A DNA stretch of 64,000 bases from Azospirillum oryzae (lineage in GTDB: Bacteria > Pseudomonadota > Alphaproteobacteria > Azospirillales > Azospirillaceae): the NCBI RefSeq assembly GCF_900177515.1, contig NZ_FXAK01000001.1, forward strand, positions 248,001-312,000, in the 5' to 3' direction. Below the pieces are notes generated by a model. The model ran no database searches. It was given only the letters and a program-made list of their open reading frames with translations, and had not been told where the DNA came from. This document shows positions 7,990 through 17,196 of this stretch, piece by piece. The position numbers and the translations under genes are program-made. Position 1 is the stretch's first letter. The number at the start of each line of letters is the position of its first letter.

Positions 7990-9732
7990 ATGTCGCTTCG
8001 CGTCGCCGGTTCCATCGCCACGTCGGCGCTGCGCACGTCCGAGGTCGGGATCGCCGTCGCCTCCTCCAACGTCGCCAATGCCGACACCGACGGCTACACC
8101 CGCAAGACCGCGTCCAACGTCACGCGCAGCACCGGCACCAACATCTCCAGCGTCGACGTCACCGCCGTCAGCAGCAATGTCGACCGCTATCTGCTGAAGA
8201 CGCTGGTCGCGGCGCAATCGGACCTCGGCTACACCGACACCCGCAACCGCTATCTCGACCAGATGCAGTCGGCCTTCGGCAGCGTCAGCGACGACGACAG
8301 CGGCGGCACCGACATCGGCTCGATGATCGACGCGCTGGCCGACACGCTGGGCACCCTCGCCACCTCCCCCGAAAGCGAGAGCGCCAAGGCCGCCACCGTG
8401 CAGGACCTGTCGGATCTGGCGGAGACGCTGCGCAGCACCTCGTCTTCCATCCAGTCCCTGCGCGCCCAGGCGGACGACGCGATCGCCAGCACCGTCGACA
8501 GCATCAACGAGACGCTGAACAGCATCGATTCCCTGAACGACCAGATCGTCAAGGGCAAGGCGCTGGGCCAGAACGTCACCGACCTGGAAGACCGGCGCAA
8601 CACCGCGCTGAAGAGCCTGGCGACCAACATCGACGTCACCTATCAGGTCGACGACAGCGGGCTGATGCGCATCTCCACCGCGTCGGGCAAATCGCTGCTC
8701 GACAGCAAGGTGCATGAACTGTCCTACACGCCGGCCGCCTCGGTCAGCGCCAGTACCATCTACAGCGCCAGCGGCAGCAGTGGATTTGGCGGCATCATGC
8801 TGAACGGCACCGACATCACCGGCTCCTCGCCGGGCGGCACGCTGGGCGCCCTGGTGCAGCTGCGCGACACCGATTTGCCGGCGCAACAGGCGAGCCTGGA
8901 CGAGCTGGCGACCACCCTGATGGACAGCCTGAACGCGATCCAGAACCAGGGCACCGCCTACCCCGCCCCGCAAAGCCTGACCGGCACCGAAACCGTCTCG
9001 TCCGGCGATGCGCTGACGGTGACCAGCGGCACGCTGCGCGTCGCCGTCACCGACAGCAGCGGCACGGCGGCGGAGGTCCTCGACATCGATCTGTCGACCC
9101 TGTCGACGCTGCAGGATGTGGTCGACGCCATCAACACGATGAGCACTGCATCCGCCTCGATCTCCGCCGACGGCAAGCTGGTGATCGCCGCCACCGATTC
9201 CGGCAACGGCATCGCGCTCGGCGGCGATGACGGCGCCTTCTCGACCGCCTACGGCCTGAACGACCTGCTGACCGGCACCGGCGCCTCCGACATCAAGGTC
9301 GCGACCCGCATCGCCGGCGACAGCAGCCTGCTCGCCACCGGCGCCCTGTCCTCCACCAGCGGGCTGACCGCCGGTGACACGGTGCTGACCAGCGGCGAGG
9401 GATCGGTGGCGACGGCACTGTCGGCAGCCTTCTCCACCAGCCACGACTTCGATGCCGCCGGTGGTTTGAGTGCCCGCAGCACGACCTTCGCCGGCTATGC
9501 CGGGGCGGTGATCCAGGGTGCGGCCACGCTCGCCGACATGGCATCCACCGCCTACGACAGCCAGAACAGCTACGCCAGCAGCCTCGAATCCACCTTCTCG
9601 TCGCAGAGCGGCGTGAATGTCGACGAGGAAACCGCCGCGATCTCCACCCTGCAATCCGCCTACGAGGCCGCAGCCGCGGTCATGAAGACGCTGCAGGAGA
9701 TGTTCAGCACGGCGCTCGACATGGTCCAGTAG
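7990..9732 (+). CDS. flgK: flagellar hook-associated protein FlgK (HAP1)
   Basis: A 580-residue protein that forms the first junction ring between hook and filament. The N-terminus has the family motif (IAVASSNVANADTDGYTRKT). The centre is Ser/Thr/Asp-rich, and the C-terminus SGVNVDEETAAISTLQSAYEAAAAVMKTLQEMF carries the NVDEE hallmark of FlgK. GGGGAGG precedes the start. It is followed 11 bases later by flgL. Confidence 0.94.
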   Translation: MSLRVAGSIATSALRTSEVGIAVASSNVANADTDGYTRKTASNVTRSTGTNISSVDVTAVSSNVDRYLLKTLVAAQSDLGYTDTRNRYLDQMQSAFGSVSDDDSGGTDIGSMIDALADTLGTLATSPESESAKAATVQDLSDLAETLRSTSSSIQSLRAQADDAIASTVDSINETLNSIDSLNDQIVKGKALGQNVTDLEDRRNTALKSLATNIDVTYQVDDSGLMRISTASGKSLLDSKVHELSYTPAASVSASTIYSASGSSGFGGIMLNGTDITGSSPGGTLGALVQLRDTDLPAQQASLDELATTLMDSLNAIQNQGTAYPAPQSLTGTETVSSGDALTVTSGTLRVAVTDSSGTAAEVLDIDLSTLSTLQDVVDAINTMSTASASISADGKLVIAATDSGNGIALGGDDGAFSTAYGLNDLLTGTGASDIKVATRIAGDSSLLATGALSSTSGLTAGDTVLTSGEGSVATALSAAFSTSHDFDAAGGLSARSTTFAGYAGAVIQGAATLADMASTAYDSQNSYASSLESTFSSQSGVNVDEETAAISTLQSAYEAAAAVMKTLQEMFSTALDMVQ

Positions 9733-9743
9733 AGGAGACCGCG

Positions 9744-10649
9744 ATGGAACGGGTCGCGACCTACAACCATCAGAACACGCTCGTCCAATACATGATGAAG
9801 GCCGAGGCCAAGGTGGCCGCGGAACAGGTCCGCTCGGCGTCGGGGCTGAACTCCACCGACTACAAGGGCATCGCGTCGGACAGCGGCCGGCTGGTCAACC
9901 TCGAAAGCCACTACCGCCGGCTGGAACAGTATATCGACGAAGGCGAGGTCGTGAACGGCCGCATCCAGTCGATGTACGACGCCGTCGGCAGCATGTCGGA
10001 CCTGACCTCCCGCCTCAGCGCCCTGATCACCGGCCTGCAGGGCGACAACGCCGCCGGTGTCGAAGGCGTCGTGGCGGAAGCGGGCCAGCTGATGGAGGAG
10101 CTTGGCGGGCTGCTGAACACCCGCCAGGACGGCCGCTATCTCTTCGCCGGCGGGCGCACCGACCAGCCGGCGGTCGATCTCGACAGTTACACAGCCGCGA
10201 CTTACCCGTCGAGCGCCGACACCGGTTATTACCAGGGGGATTCGACCGTCGCCCATTTCCAGGCGGCCGACGATTTCGTGCTGTCCTACGGCGTCACCGC
10301 CGACCAGCCGGCCTTCGAGAAGGCGCTCCGCGCCTTCAGCCTGATCGCCAGCATGTCGACCGACCCGGTCGACGACGATCTGCTGGCCGAAGCGACGCAG
10401 CTCGCCTCCGACGCCACCGACGGGCTGTCGATCGTCCAGGCCAAGCTCGGCGCCGCCAGTTCCTCGCTGGAGAACAGCATCGACCGCCATGTCGACGAGC
10501 AGCTGGTTCTGCAGACCCAGGTGGAGGACATCCGCAGCGTCGATCTGGCGGAATCCACCACCAGGCTGTCGCAGCTCCAGGCCTCGCTCGAGGCGACCAT
10601 GAGCCTGATGAAGATCCTCGAGGAGAACAACCTGTCCAAATACCTGTGA
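9744..10649 (+). CDS. flgL: flagellar hook-associated protein FlgL (HAP3)
   Basis: A 301-residue flagellin-like protein that forms the second hook-filament junction ring. N-terminal heptad helices (NTLVQYMMKAEAKVAAEQVR), the DGRYLFAGGRTDQPAV segment typical of FlgL, and C-terminal flagellin-like helices are visible. Its place directly after flgK is canonical. A short stem (AGCGC, A6, GCGCT) lies just behind the stop codon. Confidence 0.92.
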   Translation: MERVATYNHQNTLVQYMMKAEAKVAAEQVRSASGLNSTDYKGIASDSGRLVNLESHYRRLEQYIDEGEVVNGRIQSMYDAVGSMSDLTSRLSALITGLQGDNAAGVEGVVAEAGQLMEELGGLLNTRQDGRYLFAGGRTDQPAVDLDSYTAATYPSSADTGYYQGDSTVAHFQAADDFVLSYGVTADQPAFEKALRAFSLIASMSTDPVDDDLLAEATQLASDATDGLSIVQAKLGAASSSLENSIDRHVDEQLVLQTQVEDIRSVDLAESTTRLSQLQASLEATMSLMKILEENNLSKYL

Positions 10650-10694
10650 CCGCAGAGGCAGCGCAAAAAAGCGCTAACCCGACCGAAAAATCCC

Positions 10695-10720
10695 GCCAGC
10701 TTTCGCCGCCTGCCCCGTGA
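10695..10720 (+). promoter_or_regulatory. shared flagellar upstream motif, copy 3 (flagellin)
   Basis: GCCAGCTTTC, 10 bases, CCGTGA, preceded by five A. It is the third copy of the flagellar composite, 51 bases upstream of the flagellin start. GCCGCCTG begins 15 bases after the A run, again sharing only the GCCG half with a FliA -10. Confidence 0.55.
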
Positions 10721-10771
10721 GTCCCAGGTGAGGGTCGCCGAAACGGCCCGGTTCGATCAGGAGACCACATC

Positions 10772-11596
10772 ATGCCCGTCATCTCGACAAACACGGCTTC
10801 CAATTCGGCCCTTCGCTACCTGAACATCAATTCGACCAACCAGTCGGACTCGGTCTCGAAGATCGCCAGCGGTTCGCGCATCACCAAGGCGTCCGACGAC
10901 GCCGCCGGCCTCGCCGTCGGCACCTCGCTGCAGTCGGACATCACGGTGCTGAACCAGGCGGCCACCAACGCCTCGCATGGGTCGTCGATCCTGCAGACCG
11001 CCGACGGCGGCATGTCCAGCATCTCCGACATCGTGCAGCGCATGCGCTCGCTGGCCACGCAATCGCTGTCCGGCTCGGTCACCGACAACGAGCGCTCCTA
11101 TCTCGACGCCGAGTTCCAGCAGCTGCAGGACGAAATCGACGGCATCGCATCGGGCACCCGCTTCAACGACGAATCGCTGCTCGACGGCTCGACCAACTGG
11201 GCGTCGGGCGTGAACTTCCGTGTCGGCACCACCTCGACCGACAACATCACCGTGCAGATCGCCGGCGTCACCACCACGGGGCTGGGCATCAACACGCTTG
11301 ATGTCGGCACCTCGGCCACCGCCGCCGCCGCGCTGACGGCGCTCGACACCGCGGTGACCACCCTGTCGGACGCCCGCGCCGATGTCGGCGCGCTGATCTC
11401 GCGCTTCGAATTCCGCAGCGACATGATCGACACCACCATCGAGAACACCGAGGCCGCCCAGTCCGCCATCATGGACGTCGACGTGGCCGAGGAGCAGTCG
11501 AAGCTGGCATCGGAGAAGGTCCTGACCCAGGCCGCCATCGCCGTTCTGTCGCAAGCGAACTCGATGCCGGAGAATCTGCTCTCCCTTCTCCGCTGA
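10772..11596 (+). CDS. flagellin (short, lateral-type)
   Basis: A 274-residue flagellin, the filament subunit. The N-terminal D0/D1 helices are intact (MPVISTNTASNSALRYLNIN, then SKIASGSRITKASDDAAGLAVG), as is the C-terminal D0 (QAAIAVLSQANSMPENLLSLLR). Only a small central region separates the conserved ends, so the surface-exposed D2/D3 domains are largely absent. Short flagellins of this kind build lateral or swarming filaments in several alphaproteobacteria; 'lateral' is inference. It has its own upstream motif and a hairpin after the stop, which fits high single-gene expression. Confidence 0.95.
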   Translation: MPVISTNTASNSALRYLNINSTNQSDSVSKIASGSRITKASDDAAGLAVGTSLQSDITVLNQAATNASHGSSILQTADGGMSSISDIVQRMRSLATQSLSGSVTDNERSYLDAEFQQLQDEIDGIASGTRFNDESLLDGSTNWASGVNFRVGTTSTDNITVQIAGVTTTGLGINTLDVGTSATAAAALTALDTAVTTLSDARADVGALISRFEFRSDMIDTTIENTEAAQSAIMDVDVAEEQSKLASEKVLTQAAIAVLSQANSMPENLLSLLR

Positions 11597-11610
11597 CGGT
11601 CCGCAAGGCT

Positions 11611-11638
11611 GCCGGCGGGGGCACAAGTCCCGGCCGGC
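11611..11638 (+). terminator. stem-loop after flagellin
   Basis: GCCGGCGGGG and CCCGGCCGGC pair around a short loop, followed by a pyrimidine-rich tail (GCTTTCCCTTTC). It is a probable terminator or mRNA-stabilising hairpin between flagellin and fliD; the T-tract is weak. Confidence 0.5.
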
Positions 11639-11731
11639 CGCCGCTTTCCCTTTCAGCCGAAGCCGCCACCAAACCCGCATCGCCGTGCCATCCGCCGCCC
11701 CGCTCGCGGCCGGAATTGGGGGAGCCTTGCC

Positions 11732-13414
11732 ATGACCACCGTCAGTTCCACCTCTTCCAGCACCGCAGCGACGACGGGTTATACGGCGCTGTCCTCCAGC
11801 GATTCCGGCACCGGCATCGACTATTCCCTGCTGATCGAGGCGAAGGTCAATGCGAGGCTGGCGAAGGCCGACCGGATCGACACCAAGATCACGGCGAACG
11901 AGGCGAAGATCACCGCCTACACCGATCTGCAGGACAAGCTGCAGGCCGTCAACGACGCCATCGACGGGCTGCGCAACCGCAGCGTCGCCACCGGCGCGTC
12001 CTCCAACCTGTTCGGCCAGCGCACCGCCTATGTCGGCGACGACGATGTGTTCAGCGCCACGGTGGACGACGACACGGAGGTCGGAACCTATTCGGTCGTG
12101 GTGCAGCAGCTCGCCACCAAGCACAAGATCGCGGCGGACGCCGCCGGCAGCAAGACCGATGCGCTGGGCTATTCCGGCAGCTTCACGCTGCAGGCGGCCG
12201 ACGGCAACGCGGTCACCATCTCGATGGAGAGCGACGACAGCCTGACCGACCTGCGCGACGCCATCAACGCCAACAAATCGACCAGCGGTGTCACCGCCAG
12301 CATCGTGCAGGTCAGCGACAGCAGCTATCAGCTGATCCTGACCGCCAACGACACGGGCGAGGAAATCAGCCTGACCGACGGCGGCGACGGCATCCTGTCC
12401 TCGCTCGGCCTGACCGACAGCGACGGCGCGATCAAGAACGAGCTGGTCGCGGTGCAGGATGCGATCGTCGAGATCGACGGCGTCACCGTCAGCCGCAGTT
12501 CCAACACCATCGACGACGCCATCGAAGGCGTGACGCTGAACCTCTACAGCGCCAGCCCCGACACGGCGATTTCCATGGAGGTGTCGACCGACCTGTCCTC
12601 GATCAAGTCGGCGATCGTCAGCTTCGTCGACGCCTACAACGAATACCGCGACTTCGTGCTGACGCAGCAGGCGACGACCAGCGACGGCACGGCGTCCAGC
12701 GACGCGACTCTATTCTCCGACAGCCTGTTGCGGCAGATCGTCCGGTCGGTCAACAGCGCCCTCAACACGTCGATCACCACCGACGACGGCACGGTGCTGT
12801 CGATGGCCTCGCTGGGCATCAGCTTCAACAGCTCCAACGAGCTGGAACTGGACGAGGATACGCTGAACAGCATCCTCAGCACCGATGTCGATGCGGTTCA
12901 GCAACTGCTCGGCCTCAACATGACGAGTTCGTCGAGCCAGATGTCGCTGCTGCGCTACACCAGCAGCGCCTCGGCTTTGTCCTTCACGCTGGATATTGTG
13001 CGCGGCGACGACGGCGCCCTCACCTCGGCATCGGTCGACGGCGACAGCAGCCTGTTCACCGTCAGCGACGACCGCATCATCGGCGCCGAAGGCACGGCCT
13101 ATGAAGGCATCGTGCTGGTTTATTCCGGCAACAGCGGCAGCGTCGACATCGATTTCTCGCAAGGGCTGGCCGACAAGCTGTTCGGTGTCATCGACGATGC
13201 GTCGGCGGACTACGACAGCGACCTCGCCACCGCCATCGACGATCTGGAAACCCGGGATACCGAGCTGGAAAGCCGCTCGACCGACATCAAGACCAAGGCC
13301 GAGACCTACCGCAGCACCCTGACCGCCTATTACGCCCGGCTGGAGGCGGCTGCCGAGACGGCGGCCCTTCTGCTGAAACAGCTGACCTACAGCGACAGCA
13401 GCGACGACAGCTGA
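11732..13414 (+). CDS. fliD: flagellar filament cap protein FliD (HAP2)
   Basis: A 560-residue filament cap. The N-terminus contains the FliD segment GIDYSLLIEAKVNARLAKADRI with coiled-coil residues, the middle has FliD_C-type blocks (NEYRDFVLTQQATTS, then LASLGISFNSSNELELDE), and the C-terminus is a long helix (YRSTLTAYYARLEAAAETAALLLKQL) that plugs into the filament. The composition is extremely Ser/Thr/Asp-rich, like the neighbouring secreted flagellar proteins. fliS follows after 40 bases. Confidence 0.92.
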   Translation: MTTVSSTSSSTAATTGYTALSSSDSGTGIDYSLLIEAKVNARLAKADRIDTKITANEAKITAYTDLQDKLQAVNDAIDGLRNRSVATGASSNLFGQRTAYVGDDDVFSATVDDDTEVGTYSVVVQQLATKHKIAADAAGSKTDALGYSGSFTLQAADGNAVTISMESDDSLTDLRDAINANKSTSGVTASIVQVSDSSYQLILTANDTGEEISLTDGGDGILSSLGLTDSDGAIKNELVAVQDAIVEIDGVTVSRSSNTIDDAIEGVTLNLYSASPDTAISMEVSTDLSSIKSAIVSFVDAYNEYRDFVLTQQATTSDGTASSDATLFSDSLLRQIVRSVNSALNTSITTDDGTVLSMASLGISFNSSNELELDEDTLNSILSTDVDAVQQLLGLNMTSSSSQMSLLRYTSSASALSFTLDIVRGDDGALTSASVDGDSSLFTVSDDRIIGAEGTAYEGIVLVYSGNSGSVDIDFSQGLADKLFGVIDDASADYDSDLATAIDDLETRDTELESRSTDIKTKAETYRSTLTAYYARLEAAAETAALLLKQLTYSDSSDDS

Positions 13415-13454
13415 CACCCGGTCACGGCACATCCCATCGAGAGGATTTGGCGCC

Positions 13455-13946
13455 ATGCGCAATTCCGCCTATTCGAAAGCCCTGAACGCCTATGCCGTCG
13501 CCAACAGCGCGGTGCCGCCGCTGGTCGCAGTCTTGCGGCTGTACGAGCGGGCGATGACCCATCTGCATGCCGCCCGCGACGCCGCCGCAGACCGCCGGTT
13601 CGAAGCGCACCACACCGCGATCCGAAATGCGGTGATGGTGTTCGCAGGCCTTGATTCCATTCTGGTTTTCGACAAAAATGAGGATGTCGCGCTGACGCTT
13701 CGGCGGTTCTACCACCGGCTGATCGTGCAGGCGGGCGCCGCCGCCAGCCGGAAGGATCCGGTGGCGGCCTGTGACTCGCTCATCCGCCAAACGTCCTTCA
13801 TGCTGAAGGCCTGGCAGGCCATCGCCGCAGAACGCGGCGGGCCATCCACTGTCGTCGGTGCGCCGGCCAAAGGGCCGCATGCATCCGTCGTCGGGAGAAC
13901 GATGGATCATGCACATGGCGGACTTTCGGGCGGACTCTCGGCTTGA
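13455..13946 (+). CDS. fliS: flagellin export chaperone FliS
   Basis: A 163-residue protein. FliS binds the C-terminal helix of flagellin in the cytoplasm and prevents premature polymerisation. The family opening YSKALNAYAVANS corresponds to the usual Y...Y...V pattern, followed by PPLVAVLRLYERAM, the helical core (LFDGA-like position), and DPVAACDSLIRQTSFMLKAWQAI. The last 35 residues are low-complexity and overlap the upstream part of the sigma-factor gene in another frame. Its place directly behind fliD is canonical. Confidence 0.88.
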   Translation: MRNSAYSKALNAYAVANSAVPPLVAVLRLYERAMTHLHAARDAAADRRFEAHHTAIRNAVMVFAGLDSILVFDKNEDVALTLRRFYHRLIVQAGAAASRKDPVAACDSLIRQTSFMLKAWQAIAAERGGPSTVVGAPAKGPHASVVGRTMDHAHGGLSGGLSA

Positions 13947-14601
13947 CCATCCGCGGGAGGAATCCGGCGTCGGGCGCTCCATGTCCGGGGACCTGAGCCG
14001 GGGTTCCGCCGCCGGCGTCATCATCCCCGCGGACGAGGATTGCGACGAAGCGCTGATGGCGCAGATCCGCGCCGGCAGCCAAGCGGCCTACCGGCGGCTG
14101 GTGCATCGCCACCTGAAACGTACCTACGCGCTGGCCCGCCGCCTGACCGGCAACGAGGCGGAGGCCGAGGATGTCGTGCAGGACGCCTTCCTCCAGGTCT
14201 GGCAGCGCCGCACCCAATGGAGCGACGACGGCGGCGCCCGGTTCACGACGTGGCTGTACCGCGTGGTGGTGAATCGCTGCATCGACCACAAGCGCCGGCC
14301 GGTCGGCCAGGATCTGGAAAGCGTCGCGGAGCCGTCTGACAGCGCCCCCGACGCGGTCAGCACCATCCACCGCCGGCAGGTCGCCGCCCGGCTTCTGGAT
14401 GCGCAGAACAGGCTGACGCCGCAGCAGCGCGCCGCCGTGACGCTGTTTTATTACGAGAATTTAAGCAACGCCGACATCGCCGCCGTTATGCAAATCAGCG
14501 TCGGTGCTGTAGAATCGCTTTTGAAACGTGCGCGCCAGCAGCTCCGGCTGCTGCTGCGCGCCGGTGCGCAGGCGGCCAGGGATTCATTCGATGACGGATG
14601 A
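13909..14601 (+). CDS. ECF-type RNA polymerase sigma factor
   Basis: A 230-residue sigma factor. After a roughly 45-residue N-terminal tail comes region 2 (YRRLVHRHLKRTYALARRLTG, then AEAEDVVQDAFLQVWQRR, with the WLYRVVVNRCIDHKRR core-binding and -10 segment), and then region 4 (LTPQQRAAVTLFYYENLS, NADIAAVMQISVGAVESLLKRARQQL) as its helix-turn-helix. No region 3 is present, as in ECF factors. The start at 13909 has GGGAGA 10 bases upstream; 13858 and 13981 are alternatives. It overlaps the 3' end of fliS and the 5' end of a small partner gene. The place in a flagellar block suggests a role in flagellar or surface gene control. Confidence 0.85.
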   Translation: MHMADFRADSRLDHPREESGVGRSMSGDLSRGSAAGVIIPADEDCDEALMAQIRAGSQAAYRRLVHRHLKRTYALARRLTGNEAEAEDVVQDAFLQVWQRRTQWSDDGGARFTTWLYRVVVNRCIDHKRRPVGQDLESVAEPSDSAPDAVSTIHRRQVAARLLDAQNRLTPQQRAAVTLFYYENLSNADIAAVMQISVGAVESLLKRARQQLRLLLRAGAQAARDSFDDG

Positions 14602-14869
14602 GGAGTTTCGCGATCGGCTCGATCGCTATGGAGGCGACCTCGCCCTCTGGCCCGCCGATACGGCCAGGGACGCGCGGCGCCTTCTTTTGCGTTCGGTCAA
14701 GGCGCAGGCGATGCTGGACGAGATGGTGGCGATGGAACTGGCGCTCGGGCAATCGGAAGACCGCCCGCCCCCGGACCTGGCCGACCGCATCTTCGCCGCC
14801 GCCTTCCGCCTGCCGCCAACCGACCGGACCTTCGACGAGGATGGCGATCAGCCGCCGCGGCTGATGTAG
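14591..14869 (+). CDS. small partner of the ECF sigma factor, putative anti-sigma-like
   Basis: A 92-residue soluble protein starting 11 bases inside the sigma gene, so translation is probably coupled. It opens MTDEEFRDRLDRYGGDLALWP, a pattern I associate with short proteins encoded after ECF sigma genes in alphaproteobacteria. The rest is helical and acidic, without membrane segment or zinc-binding HxxxCxxC. An anti-sigma function is inferred from position only. Confidence 0.6.
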   Translation: MTDEEFRDRLDRYGGDLALWPADTARDARRLLLRSVKAQAMLDEMVAMELALGQSEDRPPPDLADRIFAAAFRLPPTDRTFDEDGDQPPRLM

Positions 14870-14874
14870 GCCGG

Positions 14875-17196
14875 TCAGCCACCCGCCACCCGCCGCAGTT
14901 CCATTGCGATCCGCTCCAGCGCCTGTTCAAGCCCCTGCCCGCCCAGCGGCTGGAACAGGCGCATCGACGGATACCAGGGCCGGCCGGAGGTGCCGAGCTG
15001 CGTCCAATCCCGGTGCCCGAAGCGCCAGACCGGCACACCCAGCGCACCGGCCAGCTCCGCCACCGAATTCGCCGGCGCGATGACGAGGTCGAGCGCCGAC
15101 ACCAGCGCCGCCGTCTCCTCGAAATCGTCGCGCAGGTCCAGCCCGGTCCAACCGTAGATCGGCTGCCCGAACCGGCGTTCCGCCGCCAGAATTTCGCGCT
15201 GGCACTCGTCATACTGCAGGTTCACGAAGGTGACGCCGGGCACCGCGAAGACCGGAGCCCAGCCATCCAGCGGCAGATAGGCGCTGCGGCGGTCGGCGGT
15301 CATCACCTGACTGCGCCAGCTGATGCCGACCCGCAGATCGTCGCCCGCGCCATCCAGCCGCTCGCGCCAGTCGGCGACGCGGCTGCCGTCGGCGAACAGC
15401 CAGCAGGACCGCGCCGGAAAGGTCGACAGCCGCTCGCGCAGCAGGCGCGGGACCGAGCCGGCCGGGATGTGATAGTCGCAATCGACCGTTTCCGCCTCCG
15501 TCACCCCGCAGGGCGGCTGTTCGGCACGCACCGTTGCCTTCGGGAAGGAGCGGGCGAACAGCGGCACCAGCCGGCGTTCGCATTCGATCACCACCCGCCC
15601 GGCCATCCTGATCAGGTCGGGATAGCAGGAGGCGAACAGGAACTCGTCCCCCACCCCCTGCTCGCGCCAGACGAACAGGCGCTTGCCGTCCAGCGGCTCG
15701 CCAGTCCATTCGGGGATGGTGAAGCGCCGTTCCGGCCGCACGCGTCCGGCCTTGAAGCGGAAGGCGTAGTCGGCCCAGCCGGCGCTCAGCGCGCCGCGTT
15801 CCAGCGACAGCAGGCCGCGGTTGAAGCGGGCCAGCGCATGGCCGGGCACGGCGGCGATGGCGCGCTCGAACCAGCGGCCGGCGTCGGCGCGCCCCTGCCG
15901 CTGCTCCGCCAGCCCCAGGGTGCAGAGCGGATCGGCCAGCGACGGCGCCAGCGCCAGCGCCTTGCGGCAGGCGACGTCGGCCTCGACGGGGCTCTGGGCG
16001 CCGTTGAGAGCATAGGCCAGCACGGCATGCAGCGGCGCATGGCCGGGCATCAGCCGGATGGCACGGCGCACCTGCACCACCGCCGGCCCGAAGGTTTCGC
16101 GGTCCGACAGGTCGGCGCCGAGATTGCCCAGCGCATCGGCGAAGGCGGGGTGCAGCGCCAGCGCGCGTTTCCAGCAATGCTCCGCTTCCGCCCGCCGCGC
16201 CTGGGCCTTGCAGGCGTTACCCAGATTGTTCCAGGCCTCCGCCCGGCCGGGCTCGCGGGCAATGGCCCGGCGCTGCCACCGCTCCGCACCGCCATGATGC
16301 CCGAGCGCCGAGTCAGCCAGCCCCAGGTTGACGAGCGCCGGGACATGGCAGGGGTCGAGCGCCAGCGCGGTGCGGAACCGCGCCCTCGCCTCCTCATGGC
16401 GGCCCTGCGCATGCAGCAGCAGGCCCAGATTGTTCCGGGTCTCGGCATGGCCGGGCTCGCGGCGCAGAGCCTCGACATAGGCGCCTTCGGCCTCGCCGAA
16501 CCGGCCCAGACCCTGAAGCGTGGCGCCCAGATTGGCCCAGACCGACCCGTTGCCGGCGCCCAGCCCGATGGCGTCCCGATAGGCGGCGGCGGCCTCGGCC
16601 AAGGCATCCCAACGGCGCAGCGCGTTGGCCAGCGCGACGCGGATGGCACCATCCTGCGGCCGCAGCTTTGCCGCCAGCCGGAAGCAGCCGATGGCGGCAC
16701 CGCCCTGCCGCAAGTCCTCCAGCGCCCGGCCCATGCCGAGCCGCGGTTCGGCCGCGCTCGGCATCAGACGCGCCGCGGCGCGGTAGCAGCGCAGCGCCGC
16801 CACCGGCCGCCCCTGCCGCCCGGCGACCGAGCCCAGCAGGCACAGCGCGGCGGCATCGTCGGGATTAACGGCAAGAGCCCGGCGGGCGCTGGCGAGTGCG
16901 GCAGCCACCCGCCCCTCCTCCATCAACGCCTGTCCGAGCGCCAGATGGTAGGAGCCGACCAGCGCGTTGGACCGCGCCGCGGTATCGAAAAGCCGGGTGG
17001 CGTCGGTCCTGCGCCCGTCCTGATAGGCGATGTGGCCTAGCAGATGGGCGGCATCGCCGTGCGTCGGGTCGATCCGCAGGATTTCGCGGCAAAACCGCTC
17101 CGCCCGCTCGCTCTGTCCGGCATTGTGATGCTGGACCGCAAGACGCAGCAATCCGTCGGTACGCCGTGTCGCGTTCCCGTCCATGGTCGTCGCCAT
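14875..17196 (-). CDS. TPR protein with C-terminal glycosyltransferase-like domain
   Basis: A 773-residue protein. Residues 15 to about 480 are tandem 34-residue tetratricopeptide repeats (for example LLGHIAYQDGRRTDATRLFD, GNACKAQARRAEAEHCWKRA). The C-terminal 290 residues (IPEWTGEPLDGKRLFVWREQ, EFLFASCYPDLI, then APANSVAELAGALGVPVWRFG) match the GT9/GT41-like domain found in such TPR proteins. Several bacteria encode TPR-GT proteins beside flagellin to glycosylate it; that role is inferred from proximity. The start at 17196 is preferred because upstream in-frame sequence is repeat-free and non-homologous. It is convergent with the sigma-partner gene. Confidence 0.8.
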   Translation of the reverse strand: MATTMDGNATRRTDGLLRLAVQHHNAGQSERAERFCREILRIDPTHGDAAHLLGHIAYQDGRRTDATRLFDTAARSNALVGSYHLALGQALMEEGRVAAALASARRALAVNPDDAAALCLLGSVAGRQGRPVAALRCYRAAARLMPSAAEPRLGMGRALEDLRQGGAAIGCFRLAAKLRPQDGAIRVALANALRRWDALAEAAAAYRDAIGLGAGNGSVWANLGATLQGLGRFGEAEGAYVEALRREPGHAETRNNLGLLLHAQGRHEEARARFRTALALDPCHVPALVNLGLADSALGHHGGAERWQRRAIAREPGRAEAWNNLGNACKAQARRAEAEHCWKRALALHPAFADALGNLGADLSDRETFGPAVVQVRRAIRLMPGHAPLHAVLAYALNGAQSPVEADVACRKALALAPSLADPLCTLGLAEQRQGRADAGRWFERAIAAVPGHALARFNRGLLSLERGALSAGWADYAFRFKAGRVRPERRFTIPEWTGEPLDGKRLFVWREQGVGDEFLFASCYPDLIRMAGRVVIECERRLVPLFARSFPKATVRAEQPPCGVTEAETVDCDYHIPAGSVPRLLRERLSTFPARSCWLFADGSRVADWRERLDGAGDDLRVGISWRSQVMTADRRSAYLPLDGWAPVFAVPGVTFVNLQYDECQREILAAERRFGQPIYGWTGLDLRDDFEETAALVSALDLVIAPANSVAELAGALGVPVWRFGHRDWTQLGTSGRPWYPSMRLFQPLGGQGLEQALERIAMELRRVAGG

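Noticed and set aside
12710-13462. Long open frame on the minus strand opposite fliD (and similar ones opposite flgE, flgK and flagellin).
   Set aside because: These are mirror frames of GC-rich, Ser/Thr/Asp-rich genes. They show low-complexity Gly/Val/Asp/Arg composition, no ribosome sites and no recognisable domains.
15013-17040. Long plus-strand open frame opposite the TPR gene.
   Set aside because: The composition is Arg/Gly/Gln-rich without domain. The minus strand gives clear tetratricopeptide repeats and a GT-like domain in good frame.
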